Positions 27,329 to 37,242 of a DNA stretch of 64,000 nucleotides are shown here, piece by piece. Position numbers and translations under genes: made by a program. The notes beneath the pieces were generated by a model, which was not told the origin of the DNA, made no database searches, and saw only the letters and a program-made list of their open reading frames with translations. This DNA comes from JAZDGX01 sp964482205 (GTDB lineage: Bacteria; Eisenbacteria; RBG-16-71-46; CAIMUX01; WJJG01), in the NCBI GenBank assembly GCA_964482205.1, contig CAYZWI010000008.1, positions 108,751-172,750 on the forward strand, read 5' to 3'. The number at the start of each line of letters is the position of its first letter. The stretch's first letter is position 1.

Positions 27329-27529
27329 ATGTTGACCGTGAACCAGCGTGACAAGGTCGAGTGGCGCGAGGGCATGACCGTGCAGGACCTGCTCGACGCG
27401 ATGGGCTTCACCTATGCGCTGATCACGGTCACGGTGAACGGCGCCGTCGTGGATCACGACGACTACGCCGCCTTCCGCATTCCCGATGGAGCGGAAGTGG
27501 GCGTCTTCCACCTGGCCCACGGCGGTTGA
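27329..27529 (+). CDS. ThiS/MoaD-like ubiquitin-fold sulfur carrier
   Basis: 66 residues ending in HLAHGG, the Gly-Gly tail needed for adenylation and thiocarboxylate formation. The body (MTVQDLLDAMGFTYALITVT, then VNGAVVDHDDY, then IPDGAEVGVFHL) has the beta-grasp pattern of ThiS and MoaD. ATG at 27329 has GAGGAAG about 8 nt upstream. It starts 13 nt after the E1 gene and closes the AOR operon. Partner of the E1 gene, inferred to serve pterin maturation rather than thiamine synthesis because of the context. Confidence 0.85.
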   Translation: MLTVNQRDKVEWREGMTVQDLLDAMGFTYALITVTVNGAVVDHDDYAAFRIPDGAEVGVFHLAHGG

Positions 27530-27548
27530 CTCGACCTTCCGGCGCCTC

Positions 27549-29327
27549 TCAGATGGGCGCCGTCTGCTCGGCGAGCCAGGCGCTCACTTCGGGAGCGAGA
27601 CGCGGGCTCAGTTCCTTCATCACGCGCGCGTGGTATTCGTTCAACCAGTCGCGTTCCTCGTTCGAGAGCAACGCGGGCTCGATCAGCTTCCGGTCGATCG
27701 GGCAGAGGGTGAGCGCTTCGAGCGCGCACCACTCCTGTTCCTTGGTCGAGCGTTTCTTGTCCTTCACGACGATCACGAGGTTCTCGGTCCGGAACCCGTA
27801 CTTGCCGGTGGAATAGCAGCCCGGCTCCAGCGAGATGAAGTTGCCCGGCTCCAGCGGCGCGAGCGCGCGCGGCGAGAACCCGACCGGCCCTTCGTGCACC
27901 GAGAGGTACTGGCCCACTCCGTGTCCGGTGCCGTGCCCGTACTCGACGCCTCCCTCCCACAACGCCTGGCGGGCGAGGATCTCGAGGCGAATGCCCGTCA
28001 TGTTGCGGGGAAAGGGCGTGCGCGCGAGATTGATGTGCCCCTTCAGCACGCGCGTGAAGAGCTCCTTCTCCCGCGCGCTCGGCTCGCCGATCGTGATCGT
28101 GCGGGTGATGTCGGTGGTGCCGTCCAGATACTGCCCGCCCGAGTCGATGAGCAGGATCCCGCGCTTCCCCACCTTCGCATTCTCGCCGGTCACGGGGCTG
28201 TAGTGCACTACGGCGCCATTCGCGCCGAAGCCGACGATCGTGTCGAAGGAAGGCCCGCGATGCATCGCTTCCTCGGCGCGAAACGCGTCGCACTTCTCGG
28301 CCACATCGAGCTCGCGCAGGGTGCGCTCCTTCAGCGTGTTCTCGAGCCAGTGCAGGAAGTGCACCATCGCCACGCCGTCGCGCCGGTGCGCGTTTCGCAG
28401 CCCGCGGATCTGGGTCTCGTTCTTGACCGCCTTCATCTTCTGGATGGGGCTCGGCGCGCGCCGGATCGTCGCGCCCTTCAACCGCTCGACCACCCAGCGG
28501 TTCGTGGCGCCCGCATCGATCATCACCCTGGCTTTGCGCTTCCCGAGGGCGCGGAACGCGTCGCCCGCTTCCTCGTACGAGCGCACCTTCACGAATCCTT
28601 TCAGCCACGCCTGCATCTTCGCGCCCACCTTGGTGGGGTCGAGGAAGAGCTCGGCGTTCTTGCGCCCCACGATCGCATACGCGATCACGACCGGATTGAA
28701 CTCGACATCGGTGCCGCGGATGTTGAAGAGCCAGGCGATGGCGTCGAGCGCGGTCACGATGTGCGCATCCGCATCGGCCTTGATCAGCTCTTCGCGCACG
28801 CGCGCCAGCTTGGCCTCCGCCGTCTCTCCGGCGAAGCGGTCCGCGTGGCGGTCGATCGCGCCGCGCGGCATGGGCGGGCGATCGTCCCATAGCGGGTCGA
28901 CCAGGTTGGGCGTGAAACGCAGGCGGATGCCGCGCTCGTCAAGCGTCTTCGTCAAGGCCGCGGCCCGCTCCTCCGAGATCACCTGCGGGTCGATCCCCAC
29001 CGCTTGCCCGCGCTTCAGGCGCTTGATGAGGTAGTCGTCGATGGACGGCGTGTCGGGGAGCCCCAGCTTGAAGAGCTTGATCGTCTCGCCGTCCAACTGG
29101 CGTTCGGCTTGCAGGAAATAGCGCGAATCGGTCCACAGACCCGCTTCATTCGCGAAGACGGCCACATCGCCCGCGCTCCCGGTGAAGCCGCTCACCCACT
29201 GCCGGCGCTTCCAGCATTCGGGAACGTACTCGCTCAAGTGCGGATCGTTGGATGGAACGAGATAGGCGTGAAGGCCCTCTTTCTTCATCAGACGGCGGAG
29301 CGCGGCGATCTTCTCGCGAGTGGTCAT
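27549..29327 (-). CDS. Xaa-Pro aminopeptidase (M24B)
   Basis: 592 residues, the usual length of the long aminopeptidase P type. Two creatinase-like N-terminal domains are followed by the pita-bread domain with metal ligands in LLIDSGGQYLDGTTDITRTI (two Asp), GHGTGHGVGQYLSVHEGPVG (His) and the two Glu near the C-terminus (SLEPGCYSTGKYGFRTENLV). ATG 29327 has GGGAGG upstream. Removes N-terminal residues before proline, in the cytoplasm. Convergent with the AOR operon. Confidence 0.93.
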   Translation of the reverse strand: MTTREKIAALRRLMKKEGLHAYLVPSNDPHLSEYVPECWKRRQWVSGFTGSAGDVAVFANEAGLWTDSRYFLQAERQLDGETIKLFKLGLPDTPSIDDYLIKRLKRGQAVGIDPQVISEERAAALTKTLDERGIRLRFTPNLVDPLWDDRPPMPRGAIDRHADRFAGETAEAKLARVREELIKADADAHIVTALDAIAWLFNIRGTDVEFNPVVIAYAIVGRKNAELFLDPTKVGAKMQAWLKGFVKVRSYEEAGDAFRALGKRKARVMIDAGATNRWVVERLKGATIRRAPSPIQKMKAVKNETQIRGLRNAHRRDGVAMVHFLHWLENTLKERTLRELDVAEKCDAFRAEEAMHRGPSFDTIVGFGANGAVVHYSPVTGENAKVGKRGILLIDSGGQYLDGTTDITRTITIGEPSAREKELFTRVLKGHINLARTPFPRNMTGIRLEILARQALWEGGVEYGHGTGHGVGQYLSVHEGPVGFSPRALAPLEPGNFISLEPGCYSTGKYGFRTENLVIVVKDKKRSTKEQEWCALEALTLCPIDRKLIEPALLSNEERDWLNEYHARVMKELSPRLAPEVSAWLAEQTAPI

Positions 29328-29486
29328 ACCGGAACCTCCCTCGACGGAACGAGACCCACAGGAAAGGGCATGCGGACACCGAAGATTCGCACAGGCAGCG
29401 GACGATTTGCAAGCGCGCGGAGCGGGGCGGCGCGTCGGCGCGGCCGCGAGGCAGCGGGAGGTTCCCTGCGAGCCCGGAAGATCCCG

Positions 29487-31214
29487 CTACCGATTCGTCG
29501 TCTGCTCGACCACCCGCAGGCCCACGCGCTCGATGCCCTCCGGCGACAAATCGCGCACGGTGAGCAGGACTTCGCCCAGGAGAAGGACATCACCCACTTT
29601 GATGCGCTCCTCGGGCAAGCGGGTTTCGAAGAGCTCGCGCAGGGTCATTTCAGGCGGCGCGTCCACGCGGACACCGTAGAACTCCTCCAACTGCGCGATG
29701 TGCATGTGCCCGGGCAGAAGAAATTCCCTGGACGGAAGGACGGTACCGCTGCCGAAGTTGATTCCGGAGAAAATGTGATCGACGATGCCCCGCACTTCGG
29801 GCCGCACGACGACGAAGGCATGATCGCCCGCTTCCAAGACGGTGCTTCCTCGCGGAGGAATCATTTCTCTTCCGCGCGCGATCATCGCCACCACGGCCCC
29901 TTCGGGCAGCGCCAAATCGCGGATCCGCCGGCCGCGCAGGCAGCAGTCGCTGGGGATCAGGTATTCGACGATGTCTCCTTTGACATCCTTCAGCGAAGTG
30001 ATCTCGAGGCTGATCGCCGCGCCCGGCACGAGGGGCAACTGAAGCCCCATGCGTTTCGCCAGCCAGGGCAAGGTCCATCCTTGCGTGATTGCGGAAACGA
30101 GCACGACGAAGAAGACGACATCGAAGATCAGCCGTCCTTCGGGAATGCCGCTCAGCAGCGGGAAGATCGCGAGGATGATGGGCACGGCTCCCTTCAGTCC
30201 GCCCCACGCCACAAGCAGGATCTCGCGGGCGGAGAACCGAAAGGGCAGCAGGATCGGGAGGACGGCGACGGGTCGCGCGATGAAGACGAGGGCGGCGGCG
30301 ACCGCGAGCCCCGCGGGCGCCGCATGCACGAGCCGGCTCGGGAAGGTGAGGAGCCCCAGCATCGTGAACATGACGATCTGCGCGAGCCAGGCGGTGCCGT
30401 CCATGAAGAGCAGGATCCCGCGGCGGAAGACCATCGGGCGATTTCCGACCACGATCCCGGCCACATACACGGAGAGAAATCCACTTCCGCCCAACACGGC
30501 CGCGACTCCGAAGGAGAGCAGTCCCACCGCCGCGATGGTGATCGGATAGAGCCCCGCTTCATCCAACTTCACGCGGTTGTTGATCTCGATCGCGAGATAC
30601 CCGATGACGAGACCGACCGCCAGTCCCACGCCCATCTGCAGGACGAAGAGCCAGACGATTCCCAGGCCGGCATCGAGCCGGCCGAGAACGATCTCGATCA
30701 ACGCGATCGTGAGGAAGACCGCCATCGGATCGTTCGACCCGCTCTCCACCTCCAAGGTCGCGTTCAAATGCGGAGGAAGCCGCGTGCCCCGGCTGCGCAG
30801 GACGGCGAACACCGCCGCGGCGTCCGTCGACCCGACGATGCTGCCGAGCAGAATCCCGTGCGAGAGAGGGATGCGCAGCAGCAGCGAGGCGGCCAGGCCG
30901 GTCGTGAGCGCGGTGATCACGACCCCCGCGGTGGCCAGGGTGAAGGCCGGCTTCCAAGCGGCCCTGATCGAGCTCGTCGAGGTGCGCAACCCGCCATCGA
31001 AGAGGATGAGCGCCAGCGCGAGAGTGCCGATTCCGCTGGCGAGACGATAGTTCTCGAAGTCCAGCCCCCACAGGCCTTCCGATCCCGCCAGCATGCCGAT
31101 GCCGATCCAGATGACGAGGGACGGCAGGCCGACCCGCATCGTGATCCGGCTGGAGAGAATGGCCAGGAGCACGAGCACCGAGCCCAGGATGATGAGAGCG
31201 TTCAAGGAAACCAT
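29487..31214 (-). CDS. K+/H+ antiporter, CvrA/NhaP2-like
   Basis: 575 residues. Twelve or more membrane helices of the CPA1 family, with DGGLRTS, GSIVGSTDAAAVFAVLRSRG and LEVESGSNDPMAVFLTIALI, the last holding the Asn-Asp ion-binding pair. A cytoplasmic RCK-C (TrkA-C) domain follows (IPSDCCLRGRRIRDLALPEG) and then a CorC/HlyC-like end (FYGVRVDAPPEMTLRELFET). This domain order is that of the K+/H+ antiporter NhaP2/CvrA. It probably exports K+ or Na+ in exchange for H+ under ligand control by the C-domain. Confidence 0.88.
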   Translation of the reverse strand: MVSLNALIILGSVLVLLAILSSRITMRVGLPSLVIWIGIGMLAGSEGLWGLDFENYRLASGIGTLALALILFDGGLRTSTSSIRAAWKPAFTLATAGVVITALTTGLAASLLLRIPLSHGILLGSIVGSTDAAAVFAVLRSRGTRLPPHLNATLEVESGSNDPMAVFLTIALIEIVLGRLDAGLGIVWLFVLQMGVGLAVGLVIGYLAIEINNRVKLDEAGLYPITIAAVGLLSFGVAAVLGGSGFLSVYVAGIVVGNRPMVFRRGILLFMDGTAWLAQIVMFTMLGLLTFPSRLVHAAPAGLAVAAALVFIARPVAVLPILLPFRFSAREILLVAWGGLKGAVPIILAIFPLLSGIPEGRLIFDVVFFVVLVSAITQGWTLPWLAKRMGLQLPLVPGAAISLEITSLKDVKGDIVEYLIPSDCCLRGRRIRDLALPEGAVVAMIARGREMIPPRGSTVLEAGDHAFVVVRPEVRGIVDHIFSGINFGSGTVLPSREFLLPGHMHIAQLEEFYGVRVDAPPEMTLRELFETRLPEERIKVGDVLLLGEVLLTVRDLSPEGIERVGLRVVEQTTNR

Positions 31215-31298
31215 CGCCGTCTCCGCGGTGACCCACTCTTGCTCGAACGGGGCATGCTAACGGGAATGAGGAGAATGCACCAGAAGCGAGTGGGCCCG

Positions 31299-33746
31299 CT
31301 ACCTGGGCAGACGGATCGCCTGCCCCGCGGAGAGAACCTGCATCCGCTCTTCCAAGGTGGTGAGATCCGCGGCCGTGCCCCGCTCTCGCCCCTGGGCGAT
31401 GGCCTCGCGCATGGCGGCCTGCGCCTCCGGGAACCGGCCCGTCTCCGCGTACGCCAGCGCGAGCGCGGACGAGACCGCCCATGGCTCGCTCGTCTCCGCG
31501 CCTGCCAGACTCAAGGCCAGCTCGAGAGCCTCGCGACCATTGCGAACGCTTGCATCCGGCGCGGCGGACAATTCCTCGACCAGCAACAGCTTCAGCCGCA
31601 TGTCCGCCCGCCCGGCCGCGACGCGCTCACGCGCGATGCGCACCGCCTCGGCGTGTTCCCCGCCTTCGCGAAGCCGGAAGGCGACTTCGTACGACAGGGC
31701 CGGGTCTTCCCTGCTGCCGGAGAGGAGCGCCGCCGCGAGCTGCAGGCCTTCGTCGCGGCGGCCGGCTTCCAACAAACCCCCGAGCAGCGCAAGATGCACG
31801 GCCAGCGACCGCGGATTGATTTGCTGCGCCGCCTGGAAGTTCTTGAGGGCTTCCCCGGGATTGCCGAGCGCCTGGGCGATGCGCCCCGCGCCCAGCCGGG
31901 CCTCCCACGAATTCGGATTCGCGCGCAGGATGTTGTCGTAGCGCGCTTGCGCCTCGCGCCACTGTCCCGCCTTCTCCAGCGCGAGGGCGAGATTGTATTT
32001 CGCCTTCTCGTGCGTGGGAAAGCGCTCGAGGAGCTTGTTGTAGGATTCGATCGCCTCCTCGTAGCGGCCGCTGCGCAGCAACGCGTTGCCCAGGTTGAAG
32101 CGCGGCTCAGGCGCAAGCGGAATCGCTTCGGTGGCTCCCCGAAAACAACGGATGGCCTCGTCCAAGCGGCCCGTTTCCTGTTCGAGGTTGCCCAGATTCG
32201 TCAACGCGCGCGAGCGAGTCCAGGGCCAGTCGGGCCAGTCCGCCAGCACCTGCGCGAAGTGCGTGCGCGCCTCGTCGATTTCTCCGCGCCGTTTGAGGAG
32301 CACGCCGAGATTGATGCGCGCCAGATGGCTCTCCGGATAGTGGGCGATCGTGTCGCGCCAGAGATACTCGATGTCACGATAGATGTGCGTCTGCTTCCAG
32401 GTGAGCCCGCCCAACACCAACAGCACAACCGCAAGTCCCACCAATACGGCCTGGGGATAGGGACCGCCCCACCCCGCGCGGCTCGCGCGCATCTCCCTCG
32501 AAGCGCCTGGAGCGCCGGCGCGCGTCCGGAGTCGATCGAGTCCTGCCACCGCAAGCCCCACGACCGCCGCAATGACTCCGATGCTCGGCAGGTAGGCGAA
32601 GTGATCGGCGACGAACGAGAAGCGCATCGGGGCGACATTGACGAAGCCGAGAGCGGGAAAGACTCCCACCGCATAGAAGAGCGCGGCCGCGAGCAGCCCT
32701 CGCCTGCCCCGGCGCGCGAGCACGACCAGCGCCGCTCCCGCGAGCAAAGCCGCGATGGGCCACAGCCATTGCCCGATCGATCCCGCGTCGATGTTCCAGC
32801 GCGGGTAATTGAAGACGAGCGGATGGGGCCACACGATCTTGCCGACATAGAACCACAAGGCCCGCCCCCCGATCAGCACGCGTTCGAAGATGGACAAGTC
32901 CCAATAGGGCCCCTCGTCGCCGTAGAGGACGATGTCCTTCTCGTGCTCGGCGGTCAGGCGGCCCATCCCGAATCCCAGCAGCAGGAACGGCAGCAGCGCC
33001 AGCAAATACTCGCGCGTCAGGGGACGCCGCCGCCACCAGCGCAGGATCACCATCGCCACGGGCAGCGACGCGATCACCGTCTTGGAAAAGAGGCCGCACA
33101 GGAAGAGCCCGAGCGCGAGGCCCCACCAACCCCAACGGCTCTTGGATTCCTCTTCTTCCCAGCGCAACAGCGATCGCATCGCGAGAAGATAGAAGAAGAG
33201 CGACAGGACATTCTTTCGTTCGGTCACCCAGGCGACCGATTCCACGCAGAAGGGATGCAAGGCAAAGATCGCGGCGATCGCGAACGCTCCCCGGATGCGC
33301 ACCCGCCGCAGGATGCTCCAGAGCAGAAGCGCGTTCAGCGCGTGCAAAAGCACATTCGTGAAGTGATAGCCCGCGGCCTTGAGCTTGCCGTCAGGCCCCG
33401 GCCCTCCCCACAGCCGGTACTCGATCCAGAAGGTGGTGAAGACGAGCGGGTAGTATTGCGGATTCTCGGAACGCTTCAGCCAGATGCGCGCGAGGCCGTT
33501 GGGGTCGGGCAGATGAGGGTTTTGGAAGACATAGTCCTCGTCGTCCCAGATGAAGCCCGGCGCCTCCGCGACCTTCCCGTCGTCACGCCCGTATCCCGCC
33601 CCGTACACCTGCCAGTAGGCGACGAAGGTGGCGAGAACCAGCAGGAGGGCGAGCAGCGTCTCCGGGCGCCGCCACAGCGGCGGCTGCCCCGGCTTGACCG
33701 CGAGGCGCGCGCGGTCGGCCTTCTTCGCATGCTTTGTGGAAACCAT
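31299..33746 (-). CDS. TMTC-like membrane protein with GT-C core and TPR tail
   Basis: 815 residues. First about 430 residues are a multi-helix membrane part with the early acidic motif WDDEDYVFQNPHLPDP and YYPLVFTTFWIEYRLWGG, then HPFCVESVAWVTERKNVLSL. This is the pattern of TMTC/DUF1736 O-mannosyltransferase-like proteins. The C-terminal 350 residues are tandem TPRs (for example AIRCFRGATEAIPLAPEPRF, AIESYNKLLERFPTHEKAKY). In many bacteria such genes sit in polysaccharide or protein-glycosylation regions. The exact acceptor is unknown. Confidence 0.75.
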   Translation of the reverse strand: MVSTKHAKKADRARLAVKPGQPPLWRRPETLLALLLVLATFVAYWQVYGAGYGRDDGKVAEAPGFIWDDEDYVFQNPHLPDPNGLARIWLKRSENPQYYPLVFTTFWIEYRLWGGPGPDGKLKAAGYHFTNVLLHALNALLLWSILRRVRIRGAFAIAAIFALHPFCVESVAWVTERKNVLSLFFYLLAMRSLLRWEEEESKSRWGWWGLALGLFLCGLFSKTVIASLPVAMVILRWWRRRPLTREYLLALLPFLLLGFGMGRLTAEHEKDIVLYGDEGPYWDLSIFERVLIGGRALWFYVGKIVWPHPLVFNYPRWNIDAGSIGQWLWPIAALLAGAALVVLARRGRRGLLAAALFYAVGVFPALGFVNVAPMRFSFVADHFAYLPSIGVIAAVVGLAVAGLDRLRTRAGAPGASREMRASRAGWGGPYPQAVLVGLAVVLLVLGGLTWKQTHIYRDIEYLWRDTIAHYPESHLARINLGVLLKRRGEIDEARTHFAQVLADWPDWPWTRSRALTNLGNLEQETGRLDEAIRCFRGATEAIPLAPEPRFNLGNALLRSGRYEEAIESYNKLLERFPTHEKAKYNLALALEKAGQWREAQARYDNILRANPNSWEARLGAGRIAQALGNPGEALKNFQAAQQINPRSLAVHLALLGGLLEAGRRDEGLQLAAALLSGSREDPALSYEVAFRLREGGEHAEAVRIARERVAAGRADMRLKLLLVEELSAAPDASVRNGREALELALSLAGAETSEPWAVSSALALAYAETGRFPEAQAAMREAIAQGRERGTAADLTTLEERMQVLSAGQAIRLPR

Positions 33747-33960
33747 AGGCGGCGATCATATCCGTGAAGGCCCGCAGGCTGCAAGCGACGAGGACGCGCA
33801 GGCTGGGCCTGTGGGTGCGCGCACTCCGCTTGCCCTCTCCTTGCCAGGAGCGGATTTCGTCTCCAGTGGGGCTCCCATCGTGGAGGCATCATAGGGAGTC
33901 CTTTGCCCGCGGGACAGCGCGGCTTTGCTCTAGTCTCAAGGCGCGCATGCGCCGCGATCC

Positions 33961-34851
33961 CTATCGAACGACGATCATCCGCTTCACCGCCGGCCGCTCG
34001 TATTCGCAAGCGAGAACGCGCATCCCGGGTTTCCCGATCGATCCGCGCTGCTCCCAATCCCGTCCATCCGGCGACGCCGCCACGGTACCATCCCCGAAAG
34101 CGACGAAGAGCGCGTCACGGTCGCAGATTAGCGCCGCCGGATTCGGACGGGAAAGGACGGACAAGAAGTTCCAACGCACTTCGTCCGTGCTGCTTCGATA
34201 GACTCCTCCCGAAGAAGTGATCGCGAAAATGCCGTCTCCTGTGAGGCCGAGGCGAAGGGCATCTCCCACCGGCAGGGCCGCGGTGTCCTTCCACGAAATC
34301 GCATCCCTGCTTTCCGCCATGCGGCCGGTTTGCGCCAGCGCGAGCAGACGCCCGTCGCCGAGGGCTTTCATGTCGGTGCAGTCGGCCCAAGCGATGACCG
34401 CGCTCCGCTCGAAGCTGACGCCTCGATCGAAAGACCGGAACACCGTGCCTCCCGCGGTCAGAAAAACGAGAGATCCATCGGGCGGCATCGCCATGGAGAC
34501 CACATCCGAGCAAGGCATCGCCCCCCTGCAGATCCATTCCAAGCCTGCATCCGCGGAGCGATACACGAGACCTCCCTGGCTCGCGAGCAACCACTCGCCG
34601 GGCGCAAAGCCCGCATGCATGGCGACCGGATCGTATTCCGGAAGGATGGAATACAGCGACCAGGTCCATCCCCCGTCGCACGAAGCGAACATCTCTCCGG
34701 TGTCGCAAAGCCCGAACAGCGTCGGACCGGACGGACATGGGCTTTCACAAGCGGACTCCTGCGCTTCCATCTCGGTCACGACCCGAGGAGGCAACGGCCG
34801 CTCGACGCCGTTCGGGCTCAATTCCGATCGAGTGCCAGTCGTCTGGGGCAT
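33961..34851 (-). CDS. BNR/sialidase-like beta-propeller protein
   Basis: About 296 residues. ATG 34851 has GGAAGG 7 nt upstream. The protein contains repeated short blades with the BNR pattern SxDxGxxW: ASCDGGWTWSLYS, YRSADAGLEWICRG, FRSFDRGVSFERS, YRSSTDEVRWNFLS and AASPDGRDWEQRG. No signal peptide is visible, yet the repeat type is usually exported. Function unknown; could be a Ycf48-like assembly factor or carbohydrate-binding propeller. Divergent from the sigma54 activator. Confidence 0.6.
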   Translation of the reverse strand: MPQTTGTRSELSPNGVERPLPPRVVTEMEAQESACESPCPSGPTLFGLCDTGEMFASCDGGWTWSLYSILPEYDPVAMHAGFAPGEWLLASQGGLVYRSADAGLEWICRGAMPCSDVVSMAMPPDGSLVFLTAGGTVFRSFDRGVSFERSAVIAWADCTDMKALGDGRLLALAQTGRMAESRDAISWKDTAALPVGDALRLGLTGDGIFAITSSGGVYRSSTDEVRWNFLSVLSRPNPAALICDRDALFVAFGDGTVAASPDGRDWEQRGSIGKPGMRVLACEYERPAVKRMIVVR

Positions 34852-35255
34852 GCCTTCACCTTCCGCGGGCCGCCCGCACGATTCCAAGCAGAGGAGCGGA
34901 CGCAACCCGCATGCGTTCTTGTGCAAGGCCCATGCCTCGATGCCGCCGCCTTCCGCAAGAGGCGGCCTCCTTCTCCAAGCGCTTGGCGCATTGGGGATTC
35001 GGCTTCGCGGCCAACCGGACCTGCGCCGCCCGCACGCCAAGGAGGCATCGGTCCATGCACATCCTGACATCGCGCCCTTGTCCGTTCGGACTCGCGCGCG
35101 CTTGAGGGGCAATGCGGCGGGAGGTATGCTGGGGTTGTCCCGTCGCCAAGGCGGCTCCTGCCCAAACGCCAGTGGATCGCGGTTTGGATTGCGATGGCGA
35201 GTGCGTGGCTGCGGGCCGACGGCTTCGCCCGACCGCCCTCGCTTCAGGAGAATGC
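34852..35255. other. Divergent intergenic region between the BNR gene and the sigma54 activator
   Basis: About 400 nt without a convincing gene. It contains a perfect hairpin GCCGCC/GGCGGC (34945-34966) followed by a pyrimidine run. I do not see a clean -24/-12 promoter. Confidence 0.35.
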
Positions 35256-37211
35256 ATGGCATTGAAACGCCCCTCTCCCCGTTCCACGACTCGGCAACCC
35301 AGGCTTCTGTGCCTGAACGGCGAGCGCCGCGGGCAGACGGTGCTCCTGACCGGCGAAGGGATCTCTTTGGGGCGGGTGCGTGCCAACGATATCTGCATCT
35401 GCGACCCGCATGTCTCCCGCCGTCACGCTCGAATCGCGCGCGACGGAGACGCGTGGAGCCTGGTCGACCGCGAGAGCCAGAACGGAACCTTCGTCAACGA
35501 TGCGCCCGTGCGCGAGCGCATCCTCGCCCACGGAGACGAAATCCGAATCGCCGAGCATCGTTTTGTCTTTCTGCTGGCGGAGCAGGAAGGCGAACTCTCC
35601 TCCGCGAAGGCGATCGAGGAGGGACAAGCTGCCAAAGACGCGGAGCGAACGATCACGGTCAAGGCGATCATACCCGAGGGTCTCGCCTTCCCCGCCGCGA
35701 CTCCCGAGGAAATGAAGCTCGACCCGCATTTCGCGCGGCGTTTGCTTCAACAGAACGAAACCCTGCGCGCCATGGCCGAGATGCTCGTCGAAGATGTCGA
35801 TCGCGGCTCGCTCCTGGAGCGCATCGCGCGCATGCTGCTCGAGACCTTCCATGCGGAACGCAGCTGCATCCTGATCGCGGACCGCGCATCCGGCGCGTGG
35901 GCCCCCGCGGCGCGCGCCAGCGCGGGAACTCCGGACGAAGGGGAACCGCCCATCAGCCAGACGGTCGTGCAGAAGGTCGCTTCCGAGCGGGTCTCGTTGC
36001 TATGCAGAGACGCTCTCAGCGACACGCACCTGCAACTCGCGAGCAGCGTCGTGGGGCTTGGAATCCGCTCGGTGATGGCGACCCCGCTGCTGGTGCGCAA
36101 TCGCTTGCTCGGGGGGCTATATGTCGACAATCGCACCAGCGTGGGGGAGTTCCGCTCCGAGGACCTCTGGCTCTTCCGGGCGCTCGCGAACCAGATCGCG
36201 ATGCTCCTCGACTACCTGCGTCTGTTGGAGTCTTTGCGCCGCCGCTTGCATCATCTGCAGGACAGCGCCGACCAGGCGGCGCCCGCGATCGTCGGCGAGA
36301 GCCCTGCGCTGCGGGAGGTGGTCGCGATCGCGCGCAAGGCCGCCGTCAGCAACGCGACCGTGCTCGTCCTGGGCGAAAGCGGCACCGGCAAGGAAGTGAT
36401 CGCGCGCAGCATTCACCGCTGGAGCCCGCGGCGCGACGAAGCGTTCATGGTGGTCAACTGCACGGCGCTGGCGGATCAGCTTTTGCAAAGCGATCTCTTC
36501 GGGCACGAGCGCGGAGCGTTCACCGGCGCCATCCGGCAGAAGCGCGGGCGGCTCGAGATCGCCGACGGGGGAACGGTGTTCCTCGACGAGATCGGCGAGA
36601 TCGACCGCGAGATGCAGGCGAAATTCCTGCGCTTTCTCCAGGAGCATGAATTCGAGCGCTTGGGCGGCACGCAACCCATCAAAGTCGATGTGCGCGTGAT
36701 CGCGGCGAGCAATCGCGATCTTGCCGAAGAAGTGCGCGCCGGGCGGTTTCGTGAGGACTTGTACTACCGGCTTCGGGTAGTCGAGATCGTCATGCCTCCG
36801 CTGCGCGACCGGCCGCAGGATGTCCCCCTGCTGGCCGACGCTTTTCTGCGCGAATATGCCGCCGCCACCGGCCGCGATGTGCGGCGCTTCAGCGCCCAGG
36901 CGGCGAGCCTGCTCAAACATCACTCCTGGCCGGGGAACATTCGCGAGCTGCGCAATTGCATCGAGCGCGCCGTGGTTTTGGGAAGCGGAGAAGCGATCGA
37001 GCCCATGGACCTGGGTTTGAGCGCGGCCCGCCTGCGCATTGGCGCCCGCGCGCAGAGCATGAGCTATCGAGAACAGACGCGGCTCTTCAAACGCGAGCTG
37101 ATCGAGGCGGCGCTCGAGCAATCGGATGGCCAGCACGCCAAGGCCGCCGGCCTGCTCGGACTACAGCCCGCCTACCTCTCGAGGTTGATGAAGAACCTGG
37201 GCATGCGCTGA
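35256..37211 (+). CDS. Sigma54-dependent activator with FHA and GAF domains
   Basis: 651 residues. ATG 35256 has AGGAGA upstream. FHA domain (about 20-105): GRVRANDICICDPHVSRRHA and SLVDRESQNGTFVNDAPVRE, which binds phosphothreonine. GAF-like domain (about 150-320). AAA+ domain with Walker A GESGTGKE, GAFTGA (sigma54 contact), Walker B GTVFLDEIGEID and the arginine-finger region. C-terminal Fis-type helix-turn-helix (HAKAAGLLGLQPAYLSRLMK). An FHA-controlled activator suggests control by a Ser/Thr kinase; the convergent neighbour is one. Confidence 0.92.
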   Translation: MALKRPSPRSTTRQPRLLCLNGERRGQTVLLTGEGISLGRVRANDICICDPHVSRRHARIARDGDAWSLVDRESQNGTFVNDAPVRERILAHGDEIRIAEHRFVFLLAEQEGELSSAKAIEEGQAAKDAERTITVKAIIPEGLAFPAATPEEMKLDPHFARRLLQQNETLRAMAEMLVEDVDRGSLLERIARMLLETFHAERSCILIADRASGAWAPAARASAGTPDEGEPPISQTVVQKVASERVSLLCRDALSDTHLQLASSVVGLGIRSVMATPLLVRNRLLGGLYVDNRTSVGEFRSEDLWLFRALANQIAMLLDYLRLLESLRRRLHHLQDSADQAAPAIVGESPALREVVAIARKAAVSNATVLVLGESGTGKEVIARSIHRWSPRRDEAFMVVNCTALADQLLQSDLFGHERGAFTGAIRQKRGRLEIADGGTVFLDEIGEIDREMQAKFLRFLQEHEFERLGGTQPIKVDVRVIAASNRDLAEEVRAGRFREDLYYRLRVVEIVMPPLRDRPQDVPLLADAFLREYAAATGRDVRRFSAQAASLLKHHSWPGNIRELRNCIERAVVLGSGEAIEPMDLGLSAARLRIGARAQSMSYREQTRLFKRELIEAALEQSDGQHAKAAGLLGLQPAYLSRLMKNLGMR

Positions 37212-37242
37212 GCCGCAAGAACCTCCGCACGCGGAGCCGGCC

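Noticed and set aside
29004..33767. 1587-codon open frame on the plus strand
   Set aside because: It overlaps the antiporter and TPR membrane genes in full on the opposite strand; low-complexity charged translation, no start signal and no domain.
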